60,671 nucleotides of DNA from an uncultured Clostridia bacterium (lineage in GTDB: Bacteria; Bacillota; Clostridia; TANB77; CAG-508), in assembly GCA_947630545.1 (NCBI GenBank), contig CANRHX010000007.1, positions 1 to 60,671 on the forward strand. The letters are read 5' to 3'. Below, in pieces: positions 49,210 through 59,137 of this stretch. The position numbers were made by a program, and so were the translations under genes. The notes under the pieces are model-generated. The model had not been told where the DNA came from and did not search any database. It saw nothing but the letters and a program-made list of their open reading frames with translations. Numbering within the stretch: the stretch's first letter is position 1; each line of letters begins with the position of its first letter.

Positions 49210-50934
49210 TCATTTTACAATGTCTAACATTGCATTTTTTAAATATTCCAACTTGTTTTTAGCATCTTCATTTGAAGTTCCTTTTACACCCATATATAAT
49301 TTTATTTTTGGTTCAGTACCAGATGGTCTAACACAGCACCAATTGTCATCTTCCAATTCATAATATAACACATTTGACGTTGGAAGTCCTGTGCTTTTTT
49401 CTTCCCCTGTTTGCATATTTTTTACAATATCTTTTTGTACATCTTTAAATGTAAGTACTTTATATTTTCCAATTTGTTTTACAGGAGTATTTCTCATATT
49501 AGTCATCATGTCTTTTATTATTTGTGCACCTTCAGAACCTTCTTTAACTATAGATACTTGTGCTTCTTTATAGTATCCATATTTTTTATATATATTTTGC
49601 ATTTGATCCCATAATGTAATTCCTTGTTCCTTGTAATATGCTGCTGCTTCGCAAAGTGCCATTACTGCTGCAATTCCATCTTTATCTCTTGCGTAATCAC
49701 CAATTAAACAACCATAACTTTCTTCAAATCCAAATACATAAGTTTTGTCTCCTTTTTCTTCTGCAGTTCTCATTACTTTACCTATGTTTTTAAATCCTGT
49801 TAAAACTTCAATTAATTCTAAATTATATTCCTTTGCTATCGCATCTGCTAAGTTTGAAGATACTATTGTTTTTATTAACATTCCATTACTTGGAAGAATT
49901 CCTTTTTCTTTCATTTGAGAAATTCTATATTCTGCAATTAATAGTGCAGACATGTTTCCTGTGTATGTTTCATAATTTCCAGTTTTTACATCTTTTGCAA
50001 AAATTCCTAGTCTATCAGCATCTGGATCTGTAGCTAAAACTACATCTGCATCTACTTTCTTTGCTAACTCTAATGCTAGTTTGAATGCTTTTGGATCTTC
50101 TGGATTAGGATAATCTACTGTTGGGAAATTTCCATCTGGTTTTTCTTGTTCAGGAACTACATATACATTTTCAAATCCTATTTCTCTTAAAATTCTTTCT
50201 GCCACTGTATTTCCTGTTCCATGTAATGGAGTATATACTATTTTTAAGTCTTTCCCATTCTTTTTTACTATTTCTGGATTTAATATTGAATTTTTTAATA
50301 CATTTATATATTTATCATCCATTTCAGTTCCAATTATTGTTAATAGTCCTTTTTCTTTAGCTTCTTTTTCTGATATTTCTTTTATTTCTGTAAAACTTTC
50401 GATACTTCTTACCTTAGATATTATGTCTTTATCCATTGGTGATACTATTTGTGCACCATCATCCCAATAAACTTTATATCCATTGTATTTTGGCGGATTA
50501 TGACTTGCTGTAATCATAACTCCAGCTGTGCATCCTAATTCTCTTACTGCAAATGATAATTCTGGAACTGGTCTTAAGTTTTCAAATAAATATGCTTTGA
50601 TTCCATTTGCGCATAAAATTAAAGCTGTTTGTAGGCTAAATTCCTTTGACATTTTTCTAGAATCATAGCTAATTACAACTCCTTTGTCTTGAACTCCTTG
50701 TTCTACAATGTAATTTGCTAATCCTTGTGTTGCTTTTCCTACTGTGTATTTGTTCATTCTGTTTATTCCAGCCCCAATAACTCCACGTAGTCCTGCTGTT
50801 CCAAATTCTAATTCTTGATAGAATCTGTCCTCTATTTCTTTTTCGTTATCCTTTATTTCTAATAATTCTTTTTTTGTTTCATCGTCAAATTCTGGACTTT
50901 CACACCATTTTTTATATTCTTTTAAATAATCCAT
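49210..50934 (-). CDS. Phospho-sugar mutase (phosphoglucomutase type)
   Basis: 574 aa. The phosphoserine loop is ITASHNPPKYNGYK, metal loop ATDPDADRLG, sugar loop GFEESYG, and phosphate-binding RPSGTEPKIK at the C-terminus. The length and TASHNP context fit PgcA-like phosphoglucomutases that interconvert glucose-6-P and glucose-1-P. It is directly downstream of the UDP-sugar pyrophosphorylase gene, so together they could make UDP-sugars for glycolipids and wall polymers. AGGAGG precedes ATG. Confidence 0.93.
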   Translation of the reverse strand: MDYLKEYKKWCESPEFDDETKKELLEIKDNEKEIEDRFYQELEFGTAGLRGVIGAGINRMNKYTVGKATQGLANYIVEQGVQDKGVVISYDSRKMSKEFSLQTALILCANGIKAYLFENLRPVPELSFAVRELGCTAGVMITASHNPPKYNGYKVYWDDGAQIVSPMDKDIISKVRSIESFTEIKEISEKEAKEKGLLTIIGTEMDDKYINVLKNSILNPEIVKKNGKDLKIVYTPLHGTGNTVAERILREIGFENVYVVPEQEKPDGNFPTVDYPNPEDPKAFKLALELAKKVDADVVLATDPDADRLGIFAKDVKTGNYETYTGNMSALLIAEYRISQMKEKGILPSNGMLIKTIVSSNLADAIAKEYNLELIEVLTGFKNIGKVMRTAEEKGDKTYVFGFEESYGCLIGDYARDKDGIAAVMALCEAAAYYKEQGITLWDQMQNIYKKYGYYKEAQVSIVKEGSEGAQIIKDMMTNMRNTPVKQIGKYKVLTFKDVQKDIVKNMQTGEEKSTGLPTSNVLYYELEDDNWCCVRPSGTEPKIKLYMGVKGTSNEDAKNKLEYLKNAMLDIVK

Positions 50935-50983
50935 ACTTTACCTCCTTACAATTTGTTTTTAATATATAACATTTATTAAAAAA

Positions 50984-51013
50984 ATACAAGATTATTTTAT
51001 AATAACCTTGTAT
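50984..51013 (-). terminator. Terminator of the UDP-sugar pyrophosphorylase gene
   Basis: Minus-strand ATACAAGGTTATT and AATAATCTTGTAT stem, tail TTTTTTTAA. Confidence 0.75.
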
Positions 51014-51020
51014 TAATTTT

Positions 51021-52271
51021 TTATTTTAATCCGTAAAAATTTTTATATAATTCTCTTGCTGTACTTGGGCAATCTACTCCTGCATCATCTGAATTTTTTA
51101 CAGGTGCAAATTCTTCTTCTCTTTTTACCCTTAATACTGCTAAGTCATCTACTTCACCAAATGCATCAAATAAGAAAGCTTCGAATTTATATGCATTAGG
51201 AGATGTTGGCTCTATTAAATTTCCGTCTTTATCAATATATTTTGCTTTTTTATAAGCACTATGGTATGGAAGAGGATTTGCTCCCATTCTCTCTATGGCT
51301 TCAACACTAAACAAATTACATAAGATATGTGACTCTCCATATAGTAATTCTCCATTTTCATCTACTGCCTCTGCCATTTCGTCTGTTATTTCTGAATATT
51401 CTATAACATAAGGTTTTCCATTTTTCTTACAGAATACTCCAACCTTTTCATGTGGATTTGCTTTTACTAAAGATTTTCCGGCAACTGCAACTTTTTTGTC
51501 TATTGCTATTCCCATAAGCACTGGATCTACCATTTTTACTAGGCAATTGTCTACTCCACCTATAAATACCCACTCTACTCCTAGTTCTTTCATTTTAGTA
51601 ACCATGCCGTTTTTTACAAGTGCTTCATAAATTCCTCCATGTCCATCAGCCGCTTCTTTTACTAATCCGTCTTCATTTATTAATATTTTTCCTTCTGTAT
51701 CTACCATTGGTAATTCACCTTGTACAAAGAAAAATAGATTCTTATCTTTTTGATAACCAAAGCATTTATTTTTTTCAAAGAATTCAACTGTTTCTTTATT
51801 GTTTTCTCTACTTGTCATTATGAACCATGGAACTGTAACATCATATTTTTTAGCTTCTTCTTTTATTCCATCTGCTAAAAGTTCAAATAAAGATTTGTGT
51901 GAATCTAATCCTATATCATAAGTTCCTTTTGGTCCTTTATGTCCAAGCCTTGTGCCTTGACCCCCTGCCATTGTTACAACAGCAAGTTTTCCTGCTTTTA
52001 TAGCTCCTTTTCCTATTGCTTCATAGTATTTATATTTATCGTTTAACTTATATTTATCCATGTATTCTATTGGTTCTATTAAATCTTTTGTGTTTTTTTC
52101 TGTTTTTTTAGTGTTTGCATATAGGCTATTTATTAATTCATAATCAATATTTGACAATTGATTTAATAATATTTTTTTCTTGTTTTCATCTAATTTTTCA
52201 TAATGATTTAATAAATGTTCTTGCCCATATTTTTTTAATTCAAATTTTATTTCATTTATGTCTTTATCCAT
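51021..52271 (-). CDS. UDPGP-type UTP-sugar-1-phosphate uridylyltransferase
   Basis: 416 aa of the eukaryotic-like UDPGP family (UAP1/UGP type), not the usual bacterial GalU. The nucleotide loop is VTMAGGQGTRLGHKGPKGTYDIG, followed by GGHGGIYEAL-like and VEWVFIGGVDNCLVKMVDP. The sugar could be GlcNAc-1-P or glucose-1-P. ATG 52271 has AAGGAAG 8 nt upstream and is preferred over the GTG three codons earlier. Five coding-strand CGG triplets were seen, all out of frame. Confidence 0.9.
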   Translation of the reverse strand: MDKDINEIKFELKKYGQEHLLNHYEKLDENKKKILLNQLSNIDYELINSLYANTKKTEKNTKDLIEPIEYMDKYKLNDKYKYYEAIGKGAIKAGKLAVVTMAGGQGTRLGHKGPKGTYDIGLDSHKSLFELLADGIKEEAKKYDVTVPWFIMTSRENNKETVEFFEKNKCFGYQKDKNLFFFVQGELPMVDTEGKILINEDGLVKEAADGHGGIYEALVKNGMVTKMKELGVEWVFIGGVDNCLVKMVDPVLMGIAIDKKVAVAGKSLVKANPHEKVGVFCKKNGKPYVIEYSEITDEMAEAVDENGELLYGESHILCNLFSVEAIERMGANPLPYHSAYKKAKYIDKDGNLIEPTSPNAYKFEAFLFDAFGEVDDLAVLRVKREEEFAPVKNSDDAGVDCPSTARELYKNFYGLK

Positions 52272-52385
52272 TTTATACACTTCCTTCTTTTTACTTTTGA
52301 CTTGTTTTTATACTATACTAATTTTATTTCAAAGTCAAGTAAATTTTTTATTATTAAATATAGTTTTATAAATTAACTGAAATAA

Positions 52386-52414
52386 TTGCAAAAATTTCCA
52401 TAATGTGTTATAAT
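52386..52414 (+). promoter_or_regulatory. Promoter of the VWA surface-protein gene
   Basis: TTGCAA (52386-52391), 17-nt spacer ending TGT, TATAAT (52409-52414), an extended -10, 54 nt before ATG. Confidence 0.7.
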
Positions 52415-52467
52415 AAATGTGGGTAAATATGTATATGAATATATTTATTCAGTTAGGAGTGAAAAAT

Positions 52468-55089
52468 ATGATAAAAAATAAATTAATTCCATTATTAATT
52501 ATAGTAATCATTATATCACAAATATTTTTCCCATCTATTGTTCATGCAAGCTTGGATGCAGGATTATTGGATGCAGCAAGGAGAGAAAGTGGACATGCAC
52601 CACCACCAAAAACACCAGATGATGATGCAAAGCCTCAGTATCCTCCTTCTGGTACAGGAAATAATAATAATACACCAAATACAAATACGTCTAATAACAA
52701 TACTAATACTACCCCTAGTACCAGTACTAGCACTGAAACTGAAACTGAACCCGAACCTCCCACTGACACAGAAACTTGTTATACTACAATTTCTGGAAAC
52801 GTTAAAGAGGATATTGGATATGCCGTTGGATCTAGTGGAAAAGATAGTGAAAAAAGTTATAAACCTATTAGCAATGTACTCGTAAATTTATATGATTCTT
52901 CAGGTAACTTAGTTGATAGTCAAAGAACTGATGAAAACGGAGGATATAGTTTTAAACCTGGTGCAGGCACTTATCATACAGAAATTTGGTATGGAGACCT
53001 TAGTGGAATATCCACATCTGCTAATGAAACCGTTCAAAAAGTTTTAAAATACAATGGTCATGATTACCTTACTGTATCAACCCCAAGTGGTGATACTCAT
53101 ATAGCAAGTGGCGGTAATGTAAATGTTAATAAAGATCATACTACAAATGAAACTACAAATGAAACTACAAATGAAACTACAAATGATTATATAGACGTTG
53201 AACAATTAGAAGTAAAAAATAGTGGTAAAGGAGCCCTTCAAATATATTTAGGAATTGACTGTTCTGAAAGTATGAGAGAACCTTATCAAGATGGAAGAAC
53301 TGGTTGTCGACTTGATTATGTTGTAGACGCAGCAAAAAAAATATGCAACTATTTATTAGGTCTAGATGAGAATATATATATAGGTTTAATATTTTTTTCA
53401 GGTACCAATTACAGAGCAGTTTCTTTAACAAAAAATGGAAATTTGTTAACAGCTGCCTTAAACGATATACAATCTAACAATTGGTATACTGCAAATACTA
53501 ATATTTTAGAAGCATTAGATAAGGCTTATAATTCATACTACAACAATGAAGAAGATTCAAATAGATATCTTATTTTACTATCAGAAGGAGTTCCGACCTC
53601 TGATGGAACTATAGAAATATATTGTGATGAATCACTTGAAGAATCAGCAAGAAAACTTCCTATAATATTTGCAAATACAAAAGAACGTTTAAGGAAGTTA
53701 ACTGAAGAAGAAGGTGTTAAAACTATATGTTTATTTAAAAAAGGAGTAAACGACAATGCCGATAATACTGTTAGAGGAATCTTTGAAGACTATTCTACAT
53801 TATTTGAAATTTTTGAAGATTCAGAATATGCTATAAAAGTTGTTGCAGAGGAACTTAAAGAGTTTATTTCAGAAGAAGCACAAAAAGAAAGTAAACATTA
53901 TACTTCTCCTTCTACCTCTACTACTACTTCTTCATCTACTTCTTCCTCTACTACTACTTCTTCATCTACTTCTCCTTCTCCTTCTACCTCTACTACTTCT
54001 CCTACTACTTTTGAAACGCTTAAAGGATATGAGGATGCAAAATATAGAGAAAAAGTTGATAGTTTATTTAAAGGCAAAACATTATCATACCAAAATACAA
54101 TTATGTTTGATCAAATAGAACATTATGATGGCACTGACCAATCAATAAAACTTGCACAAAAGTTAAGTGATGCAACCAGAATGAGAGTTGCAGGTGGAAG
54201 CAATTATACAATAACTCCACTCCCTGATCCAACAGAGCAAGAAATAACAGATGAAAGCGGTAAGGTTATAAAGAAAATAATTTATATAGAAGATTCTTAT
54301 GACAATCAGGATTTTGTATTAAGTAAATTTCCTCAATTTTCTTTATCAACACAAATAACAGCTACACGTTTAATGATAAGTTTAGATAATGATCAAATTA
54401 TATGTGATCAAACTAGAAAAGCTAACGCTGATATAGATGATTTTATTTTACAATACATGGACACTGATTTAATTTATAATTCCAAAATACTTGTTCAATA
54501 TACAATAAATATAAAAAATAATTCGTCTATACAATGTGATCACCTTAGATTATTAATTCAAGTTCCAGATGGCTTCTCTTATGCTTTTAATAAATCTTCT
54601 ATTAAATCTGTAAGATTATCTGATTTACTTGATAATGAGCTTATTTCTCAAGATGTAATAGATGGAAGCGATAACAAGTCTGCATTTGAAATTACATTGG
54701 ATAACGGCGGAAAAGGAGAAAATGGATTTTATATTGCTCCCGGTGGAAATTACGAAATAAAAGTACAACTTCAAACTGTTGCAACTGGATTTGATAAATC
54801 ATTAGAAAATTTAGATTACATTAGTGCTGAAATTTTAGAATACACAGATCAATCAAATAGAAGAATGACAAAAATTCAAGCAAATGATTTAACACCTTAT
54901 TTATCAGGAGTTTTCCCTGGTAACAATAAAGAAATTGATTTTTCAGATACTCTAACAAATGGATTTATAGCTATTATACCTCCTACAGGTGGTAATGATA
55001 TTAAAAATATTTATATATATCTTTTAATATTAAACTTTACAATATTAGGAATTATATTAGCTATAAAGGCAAAAAAATCAAAAAAATAA
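52468..55089 (+). CDS. VWA-domain surface protein with sortase-like tail
   Basis: 873 aa. Signal peptide (LIPLLIIVIIISQIFF..VHA), an Asn/Thr/Pro/Glu-rich linker, an SdrB/Cna-B-like fold (ISNVLVNLYDSSGNLVDSQR, DENGGYSFKPGAG), a TTNE tandem repeat, and a von Willebrand A domain with the MIDAS DCSES in YLGIDCSESM and the aspartate of RLDYVVDAAK. A Ser/Thr-rich stalk follows, then a beta-rich part and the C-terminal IIPPTGG, a membrane helix and KKSKK. PPTGG resembles a variant LPxTG sorting signal. Inferred role: adhesion. ATG 52468 has AGGAG at good distance; upstream codons are not needed. Confidence 0.8.
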   Translation: MIKNKLIPLLIIVIIISQIFFPSIVHASLDAGLLDAARRESGHAPPPKTPDDDAKPQYPPSGTGNNNNTPNTNTSNNNTNTTPSTSTSTETETEPEPPTDTETCYTTISGNVKEDIGYAVGSSGKDSEKSYKPISNVLVNLYDSSGNLVDSQRTDENGGYSFKPGAGTYHTEIWYGDLSGISTSANETVQKVLKYNGHDYLTVSTPSGDTHIASGGNVNVNKDHTTNETTNETTNETTNDYIDVEQLEVKNSGKGALQIYLGIDCSESMREPYQDGRTGCRLDYVVDAAKKICNYLLGLDENIYIGLIFFSGTNYRAVSLTKNGNLLTAALNDIQSNNWYTANTNILEALDKAYNSYYNNEEDSNRYLILLSEGVPTSDGTIEIYCDESLEESARKLPIIFANTKERLRKLTEEEGVKTICLFKKGVNDNADNTVRGIFEDYSTLFEIFEDSEYAIKVVAEELKEFISEEAQKESKHYTSPSTSTTTSSSTSSSTTTSSSTSPSPSTSTTSPTTFETLKGYEDAKYREKVDSLFKGKTLSYQNTIMFDQIEHYDGTDQSIKLAQKLSDATRMRVAGGSNYTITPLPDPTEQEITDESGKVIKKIIYIEDSYDNQDFVLSKFPQFSLSTQITATRLMISLDNDQIICDQTRKANADIDDFILQYMDTDLIYNSKILVQYTINIKNNSSIQCDHLRLLIQVPDGFSYAFNKSSIKSVRLSDLLDNELISQDVIDGSDNKSAFEITLDNGGKGENGFYIAPGGNYEIKVQLQTVATGFDKSLENLDYISAEILEYTDQSNRRMTKIQANDLTPYLSGVFPGNNKEIDFSDTLTNGFIAIIPPTGGNDIKNIYIYLLILNFTILGIILAIKAKKSKK

Positions 55090-55100
55090 TATAATACATT

Positions 55101-55137
55101 AAACTAGAAAGACTAATTTATGTCTTTCTAGTTTTTA
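55101..55137. terminator. Bidirectional terminator
   Basis: AAACTAGAAAGAC pairs with GTCTTTCTAGTTT, tail TTATTT. Serves the VWA gene and the convergent small gene, overlapping the end of the latter. Confidence 0.85.
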
Positions 55138-55568
55138 TTTGTCATTATTATTTTTTTATGTTTTTTAGCTATATCTTGCGCTTTCTTCCCTATTTCTTCT
55201 AAATTATAGCAATCTACTATTTGCATTTTTTCATATGTTTTTACTTGCTTTAAATCATTATTTATCTTCTCTATATATTCTTCATTACCTTTTATAAATA
55301 TTACTATTTGCTTATTATCATTTATTAATTTATTGTATTTATTTTCATCATCATTTTTCCAGTTTATATTTAAGACTTTTTCTTTCATTCCATTTTCAAG
55401 ATTTACTCTATCAATTAATGTATTTATTGTTTCTTCTAAATTGTTTTGTGTAAAAATATAAATGTTTTTATTTTGCTTTAAATTTTCGTTTATATATGGA
55501 AGCATTATCATTTCAAGATGATAATCACTTGCATAAAATGCGCATGAATTTTCCTTACTGAATGTCAT
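55128..55568 (-). CDS. Hypothetical protein, possibly MEDS-like sensor domain
   Basis: 146 aa, soluble, Lys/Asn-rich. The front (CAFYASDYHLEMIMLPYINE, then NIYIFTQNNLEETI) resembles the start of MEDS-type domains, which have an F/Y-x-x-D...Y pattern, but I recognise no family securely. ATG 55568 is chosen because GGAAGG lies 7 nt before it. It is divergent from spoIIR, with about 210 bp between. Confidence 0.5.
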   Translation of the reverse strand: MTFSKENSCAFYASDYHLEMIMLPYINENLKQNKNIYIFTQNNLEETINTLIDRVNLENGMKEKVLNINWKNDDENKYNKLINDNKQIVIFIKGNEEYIEKINNDLKQVKTYEKMQIVDCYNLEEIGKKAQDIAKKHKKIIMTNKN

Positions 55569-55681
55569 ATAAAACCTTCCTTTCACTTTTGTATACTGAA
55601 TTTTTTCTTTTGACGACTTCCAAATTTTACCATTTCATTACAAATATGTCAATAATATTTCAAATAAAATCATCGCCTTTT

Positions 55682-55688
55682 TTCGACA
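55682..55688 (-). promoter_or_regulatory. Candidate Spo0A box upstream of spoIIR
   Basis: TGTCGAA core on the minus strand, about 90 bp before spoIIR. In Bacillus spoIIR is a sigma-F gene, so this box may serve the divergent gene or be coincidental. Confidence 0.25.
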
Positions 55689-55778
55689 TTTCAAGCATTT
55701 GAATAAATTTTAATTTTAAATTGTATATTTTTTTCAATTTTGCTAATAATTAAATTAATAGTATATTGGAGGTATCAA

Positions 55779-56444
55779 ATGAAAAAAATTTTTAATTTTA
55801 TTAAAAATCCCAAATTTAAGATGATTTGTATTTTAACTTTTTTGCTATTTATATATGTAAGTATTTGTGCATTTTCTTATGCTCAATCTGTTTCAACAGA
55901 TATTGCAGAAAGTGTATTTAGGCTACATGTTATAGCAAATAGTGATAGTGAGGAAGATCAAAATTTAAAATATAAAGTTAGAGATAAATTAATTGAATAT
56001 ATGAATTCATTAATTCCAAATTGTTCTAGTAAACAAGAAGCAATTTCTATTGTCAATGCCCATTTAGATGATTTTAAACAAATCGCTTTAGAAACTATAA
56101 AAAAAGAAGGATTCACTTATGATGTCAATTTAAATGTAGGAAATTTTGAATTTCCTACAAAACAATATGGAGATATTTCATTACCTGCTGGATTTTATGA
56201 TGCTTTAAGAGTTGAGATTGGAGCTGCAGAAGGTCAAAATTGGTGGTGTGTAATGTTTCCACCTCTATGTTTTGTAGATGTTACATCTGGAGTTGTGCCA
56301 GATGAATCTAAAGAAGAACTTCAAAATAGTATGTCTGAAGAAGAATTTGCTTTAATTTCAGATAACAAAAGCCAAGATATTCAATTCAAATTTAAATTAT
56401 TAGAATTATTTGGTGGTTCAGGATTTTCAACTGCAAAAAAATAG
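55779..56444 (+). CDS. spoIIR: Stage II sporulation protein R
   Basis: 221 aa. Secreted from the forespore, it triggers SpoIIGA processing of pro-sigma-E in the mother cell. An N-terminal membrane/signal helix (MICILTFLLFIYVSICAFSY) is followed by the conserved FRLHVIANSDSEEDQNLKYKVRD and the C-terminal GQNWWCVMFPPLCFVD. GGAGGT precedes ATG 55779; upstream codons lack a site. It ends in a hairpin just before murA. No CGG. Confidence 0.95.
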   Translation: MKKIFNFIKNPKFKMICILTFLLFIYVSICAFSYAQSVSTDIAESVFRLHVIANSDSEEDQNLKYKVRDKLIEYMNSLIPNCSSKQEAISIVNAHLDDFKQIALETIKKEGFTYDVNLNVGNFEFPTKQYGDISLPAGFYDALRVEIGAAEGQNWWCVMFPPLCFVDVTSGVVPDESKEELQNSMSEEEFALISDNKSQDIQFKFKLLELFGGSGFSTAKK

Positions 56445-56494
56445 GTATAAAATAGCTTGCCAATTTTTATTCTTTATGGTATATTTTATAAGTA

Positions 56495-56520
56495 TAGAGT
56501 GTTATTTTACACTCTATTTT
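56495..56520 (+). terminator. Terminator of spoIIR
   Basis: TAGAGTGT and ACACTCTA pair around TATTTT, tail TTTT. It lies 42 nt before the murA start and may also modulate murA. Confidence 0.7.
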
Positions 56521-56561
56521 AAATTGATTAAAATTTTAATATATAATTGGGGGTAATTTTA

Positions 56562-57824
56562 TTGGAAAAATTAGTAGTTACAGGACCTACACCTTTAAAA
56601 GGTGAGGTGACTATAAATGGAGCAAAAAATGCAGCAGTAGCGATATTACCTGCAACACTTCTAATAGATGGAAGTTGTACCATAGAAAATTTACCAAATA
56701 TTAGTGATGTAAAAATCTCTTGTCAAATTTTAGAAAGTCTAGGAGCAAAAATAACATGGATTGATTCACATACAATAACTGTTGATTCTACAAATATAAG
56801 CACTACAAAAGCTCCTCTTGATTTAACTAGTAAATTTAGAGCATCTTATTATGTTATTGGTGCTATGCTTAGTAGAATGGGAGAAGTTGAAGTCGGCATG
56901 CCCGGTGGTTGTAAACTTGGTGCAAGGCCTATAGATCAACATATAAAAGGTTTTGAGGCATTAGGTGCAGAGGTTGAAGTAGCAAAAGGAAAAATTCATG
57001 CAAAAGCTGATAAATTAGTTGGTAACTCTGTGTATATGGATATAGTATCTGTAGGAGCTACTATTAATGTTATGTTGTCAGCCGTACTTGCTGAAGGTAC
57101 TACAATAATTGATAATGCTGCAAAAGAACCTCATATAGTTGATGTTGCAAACTTTTTAAATACAATGGGTGCAGATATTAGAGGCGCTGGAACTGATATG
57201 ATAAAAATTAATGGAGTAGAGAAATTAGCTGGTGGAGCTACATATAGTGTTGTACCTGACCAAATAGAAGCTGGTACTTTTATGCTTGCCGCAGTTGCTA
57301 CTAAAGGAGACTTAGTTCTAAAAAATTGTATTACAAAGCACTTGGAATCAATTACTGCTAAAATATTAGAAGTTGGTGGTAAAGTCGAAGATTATGGTGA
57401 TAGTATAAGAGTATATTGTGATAAAAGACCAAAAAAAGCAAGTATAAAAACATTGCCTTATCCAGGATTTCCTACAGATTTACAACCTCAAATGGGCGTT
57501 GTTTTATCTATTGCTGACGGCACAAGTACAATAAATGAAAGTATTTGGGAATCTAGATTTCAATATACAGATGAATTAAATAAAATGGGTGCCAAAATTA
57601 CTGCTCAAGGTAAATCTGCGTTTTTTGAAGGAGTTGAAAAACTATATGGAGCTCCTGTTTGTTCAACAGATTTAAGAGCTGGTGCAGCCCTAATTATTGC
57701 TGGAGTTGCAGCAGAAGGTGTAACTGAAATATATAACTTAGAACATATAGATAGAGGATATGAAGATATTGAAGGAAGATTTAGAGCAATTGGTGCAAAT
57801 ATAAAAAGAGTAGTAGAGGATTAA
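56562..57824 (+). CDS. murA: UDP-N-acetylglucosamine 1-carboxyvinyltransferase
   Basis: 420 aa; first committed step of peptidoglycan precursor synthesis, adding enolpyruvate from PEP to UDP-GlcNAc. N-terminal GEVTINGAKNAAVAILPATLL, active-site loop GCKLGARPIDQHI with C in GGCKLG, and LEHIDRGYEDIEGR near the end. TTG 56562 is chosen because GGGGG lies 8 nt upstream. The stop is 3 nt before the next gene, so translation is probably coupled. The three coding-strand CGG triplets are out of frame. Confidence 0.95.
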   Translation: MEKLVVTGPTPLKGEVTINGAKNAAVAILPATLLIDGSCTIENLPNISDVKISCQILESLGAKITWIDSHTITVDSTNISTTKAPLDLTSKFRASYYVIGAMLSRMGEVEVGMPGGCKLGARPIDQHIKGFEALGAEVEVAKGKIHAKADKLVGNSVYMDIVSVGATINVMLSAVLAEGTTIIDNAAKEPHIVDVANFLNTMGADIRGAGTDMIKINGVEKLAGGATYSVVPDQIEAGTFMLAAVATKGDLVLKNCITKHLESITAKILEVGGKVEDYGDSIRVYCDKRPKKASIKTLPYPGFPTDLQPQMGVVLSIADGTSTINESIWESRFQYTDELNKMGAKITAQGKSAFFEGVEKLYGAPVCSTDLRAGAALIIAGVAAEGVTEIYNLEHIDRGYEDIEGRFRAIGANIKRVVED

Positions 57825-57827
57825 TTT

Positions 57828-58617
57828 ATGCTTAATTTTTGTAGTTTATATAGTGGTAGTAGTGGAAATAGCTTGTTTGTTGAATCTGAAAATACGAAAA
57901 TTCTAATAGATGCCGGTGTTAGTTCAAAAAAAATAGAAACCGCTTTATCCCGGACTAAATATTGACCCATTCTCAATAGATGGAATTCTTATAACACACG
58001 AGCATTCTGATCATGTTCAGGGATTAGGAACTTTTGCAAAAAAGTTCAATGTCCCTGTTTTTGTGAATAATAAAACATTAGATAATATGCCAAAGCAAAA
58101 AGAAAAATTGATGCAACATACAATTAAAAATTTTAATGTCGGTGACAATTTTGAAATAAATGATTTAAAAATAAAATCTTTTTCAATTCCGCATGATGCT
58201 ATAAATCCATGTGGCTTTGTAATTAACAATGGAAGTAAAACTATTGGAATTGCTACAGATATTGGGCACATGACATCTACTATTTTAAAAGAATTGGAGT
58301 CAAGTGATTTTCTTTTGTTGGAATCAAACTATGACCCAGAAGTTTTAAAATGTTGTTCTTACCCTTACATATTGAAAACTAGAATATTAGGTCCAAATGG
58401 TCATTTACCTAATGAAGAAGCTGGCAAAACTATTTCTTATTTATTAAAAAATAATTTAAAAAAAGCTATGCTTGGTCATTTAAGTAAAGAAAGTAATGTT
58501 CCAGCACTTGCTTATAAAACTGTTGTAGAAGAATTAATGTATAACAATTATAATGAAAATTCTTTACATTTAAGTGTTGCAAGTAGAGATGTCCCTGGAA
58601 ATATTATTGAAGTTTAA
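57828..58617 (+). CDS. YycJ/WalJ-type metallo-beta-lactamase fold hydrolase, read through one CGG +1 frameshift
   Basis: 262 aa if the shift is honoured. MBL-fold exonuclease family; Bacillus YycJ/WalJ is implicated in DNA repair and wall/division coordination. The start is LNFCSLYSGSSGNSLFVES and the metal motif is THEHSDHVQGLG, with SIPHDAINPCGF and LLLESNYD later. Frame 0 ends three codons after TALS-CGG-ACT (57951-57953). Skipping the C gives TALS-G-LNIDPFSIDGILITHEHSDH, so the zinc motif is only reached after the shift. ATG is 3 nt after the murA stop; no separate ribosome site is needed. Alternative translation start after the break is unlikely, as the first available ATG lies beyond the zinc motif. 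Confidence 0.9.
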
Positions 58618-58643
58618 TATATGTTCATGAAAGGATTTATTCT

Positions 58644-59123
58644 ATGCTAACAATAAATATATTATGTGTTGGAAAAATAAAAGAAAAATTTTTTACAGAT
58701 GCCATAAATGAATATTCTAAAAGACTTTCAAAATACTGTAAATTAGAAATTATAGAATTACCAGATGAAAAAATACCAGATAAAGCAAATGAATCAATTG
58801 AAAATTCTATTAAAGATAAAGAGTGTAATAATATTATAAATCACATAAAAACTGATTCTTACATAATAGCTTTAGATTTAAAAGGTAAGGAATTTTCTTC
58901 TATTGATTTTTCTAAAAAGATAGATTCAATTTCCATGAGTAATAGCAAAATAACTTTTATTATTGGTGGTTCACTAGGTCTAACAGACAAGTTGCTTAAT
59001 TTATGTAATGAAAAAATTTGCTTTTCTAAAATGACCTTTCCTCACCAACTAATAAGGATTTTTTTAGTTGAACAAATTTATAGAGCTTTTAAAATATCTA
59101 ATGGTGAGAATTATCATAAATAA
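58644..59123 (+). CDS. rlmH: 23S rRNA pseudouridine(1915) N3-methyltransferase
   Basis: 159 aa SPOUT methyltransferase. The knot motifs are IALDLKGKEFSSIDF, FIIGGSLGLTDKLL and the C-terminal FPHQLIRIFLVEQIYRAFKI. AAAGGA stands before ATG. It follows the YycJ-type gene by 26 bp, the usual neighbour in Firmicutes. Confidence 0.96.
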   Translation: MLTINILCVGKIKEKFFTDAINEYSKRLSKYCKLEIIELPDEKIPDKANESIENSIKDKECNNIINHIKTDSYIIALDLKGKEFSSIDFSKKIDSISMSNSKITFIIGGSLGLTDKLLNLCNEKICFSKMTFPHQLIRIFLVEQIYRAFKISNGENYHK

Positions 59124-59137
59124 TAAATTTATATTGG

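Noticed and set aside
53840..54118. Leucine-rich protein in another frame of the VWA gene
   Set aside because: It is the shifted reading of the Ser/Thr codon repeats (tct/act/tca) and has no start site.
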